Assembly: GCA_900556345.1 (NCBI GenBank)
Contig: USOM01000067.1
Coordinates: forward strand, 1 to 5,827
DNA: 5,827 nt
Origin: an uncultured Clostridium sp.
Lineage (GTDB): Bacteria > Bacillota > Clostridia > TANB77 > CAG-508
Direction of reading: 5' to 3'
A program made the position numbers and the translations under genes. Shown in pieces: positions 5,229 to 5,827 of the stretch; within the stretch, counting starts at the first letter, position 1, and each line of letters begins with the position of its first letter. The notes under the pieces were generated by a model. That model was not told the origin of the DNA, ran no database searches, and saw nothing but the letters and a program-made list of their open reading frames with translations.

Positions 5229-5827
5229 CTACTTTAATGACTTAACACTAGTTGTAACATTTACTAAACCGTTATCGTTACTTACATTTACTCTGAACAA
5301 TTCCTTAACAGTATCACCAGTTGCAAGTCCTTCGATTATGTCATCTGGGTCATCGACTATTTTTCCTATATTATTTTTTATCCATTTATCACCCATTTGC
5401 GGACCGCTCTTTTTGGTGTTACCCAATTGCGAAGAACCATACTTTGCCTCTGCTATGATAAATTTAGGATCTCCATTTGGATCCTTATTCTTATATACAC
5501 CATCTATACCATGATGAATTTTATCGTCCAGTGATTCAACACCATTATGCATTTTCTCAAACCCCTTGCTGTCATAGTGTTCATCCATCTTCATTTCACC
5601 GTAGTTGCCTTTTTGTTTTTTTGTTTCCAGTTCTATCTCACCAGATTCGACTTTCTTTGCACAGTCATTGTTATGAACCCAAATCTTGCAATTGCCAACA
5701 AAGTAAGTATGGAAATCTTCTACCTTAAAATTATAAACCTTAACAGGTTCATCTGTCAACTCAACATCAAAATTTTCAACTAAAAGAACATTTCCGTTTA
5801 CATCAAGAAGTTCATCACCAACTATTA
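5229..5827 (-). CDS. HINT-PD-(D/E)xK (PoNe-like) DNase toxin, 5' end beyond right edge
   Basis: The frame is open from the right edge for 198 residues before its stop; a TTG inside it (5759) need not be a start. Residues 1-52 are the second half of a HINT domain, beginning IVGDELLDVNGN and ending YNFKVEDFHTYFVGNCKIWVHN. The tip (53-198) shows the pattern of a restriction-endonuclease-fold nuclease: GNYGE (73-77, first acidic residue), HHGIDGVYKN (104-113, aspartate 108) and IIAEAKYGS (123-131, the E-x-K pair at 126-128), followed by GPQMGDKWI. This matches PoNe-type DNase tips, which degrade target-cell DNA, and the DUF1911 gene just downstream is their usual immunity partner. Whether this copy is the tip of a full-length secreted toxin or another 5'-truncated orphan cannot be decided here. 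Domain reading is from motifs; substrate is from family knowledge. Confidence 0.82.
   Translation of the reverse strand, partial: IVGDELLDVNGNVLLVENFDVELTDEPVKVYNFKVEDFHTYFVGNCKIWVHNNDCAKKVESGEIELETKKQKGNYGEMKMDEHYDSKGFEKMHNGVESLDDKIHHGIDGVYKNKDPNGDPKFIIAEAKYGSSQLGNTKKSGPQMGDKWIKNNIGKIVDDPDDIIEGLATGDTVKELFRVNVSNDNGLVNVTTSVKSLK
5670..5827 (-). repeat. HINT-coding repeat, copy A (cut by window edge)
   Basis: The last 68 bases (5760-5827) match copy D (2064-2131) with two differences by eye. The distal part, coding FVGNCKIWVHN, is diverged from the VSGFGVLVHN version of copies B and C and closer in layout to D (VGENGVWVHN). Confidence 0.75.

Noticed and set aside
5477..5783. Two overlapping plus-strand frames opposite cassette A
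   Set aside because: Both are shadows of the PoNe-like tip and HINT coding sequence; histidine/cysteine/serine-rich translations with no family resemblance.
1..5827. CRISPR array, insertion sequence, tRNA or integrase attachment site
   Set aside because: The only repeats seen are the coding HINT copies; no short spaced repeats, transposase, terminal inverted repeats or tRNA-like clover-leaf were recognised.

Overview
The window is AT-rich and essentially one-directional: every gene I can support lies on the minus strand, with strong Shine-Dalgarno (SD) sequences and GTG/TTG starts as well as ATG. Together with the protein families present (pretoxin HINT domains of the VDHPFYV...YNFQVEDFHTYHV...VHN type, SUFU, DUF1911), this points to a low-GC member of the Bacillota, probably a clostridial or Lachnospiraceae-like bacterium. 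The lineage is inference from family knowledge; there is no rRNA or housekeeping gene to anchor it.

The region is a bank of polymorphic-toxin tip cassettes. Reading in the direction of transcription (right to left): (A) a HINT fragment fused to a PD-(D/E)xK nuclease resembling PoNe, running off the right edge, followed by a DUF1911/PoNi-like immunity gene; (B) a HINT fragment fused to an unrecognised toxin tip, followed by an unrecognised small immunity gene; (C) a HINT fragment fused to a putative HNH/EndoVII-type nuclease (DHDPP...SHYS), followed by a SUFU-domain immunity gene; (D) a HINT fragment fused to another HNH-like nuclease (DVDH..DLQLGG), followed by an immunity protein of probable Tdi1/DUF1851 type; (E) a decayed pretoxin gene with hydrophobic glycine-rich segments, broken by two frameshifts and one nonsense codon; and (F) the 5' part of a small gene with a perfect SD and GTG start, running off the left edge, probably the immunity partner of E.

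None of the three HINT copies whose 5' end is visible carries the N-terminal catalytic cysteine block, and none of the three has a convincing translation start. The immunity genes have SDs of their own, some overlapping the preceding toxin stop codon. The simplest reading is that these are orphan (silent) tips: immunity proteins can be made, while the toxins become active only if the shared HINT DNA recombines with a full-length secreted toxin gene elsewhere, probably further upstream (beyond the right edge). The HINT copies look mosaic, which supports past recombination between them.
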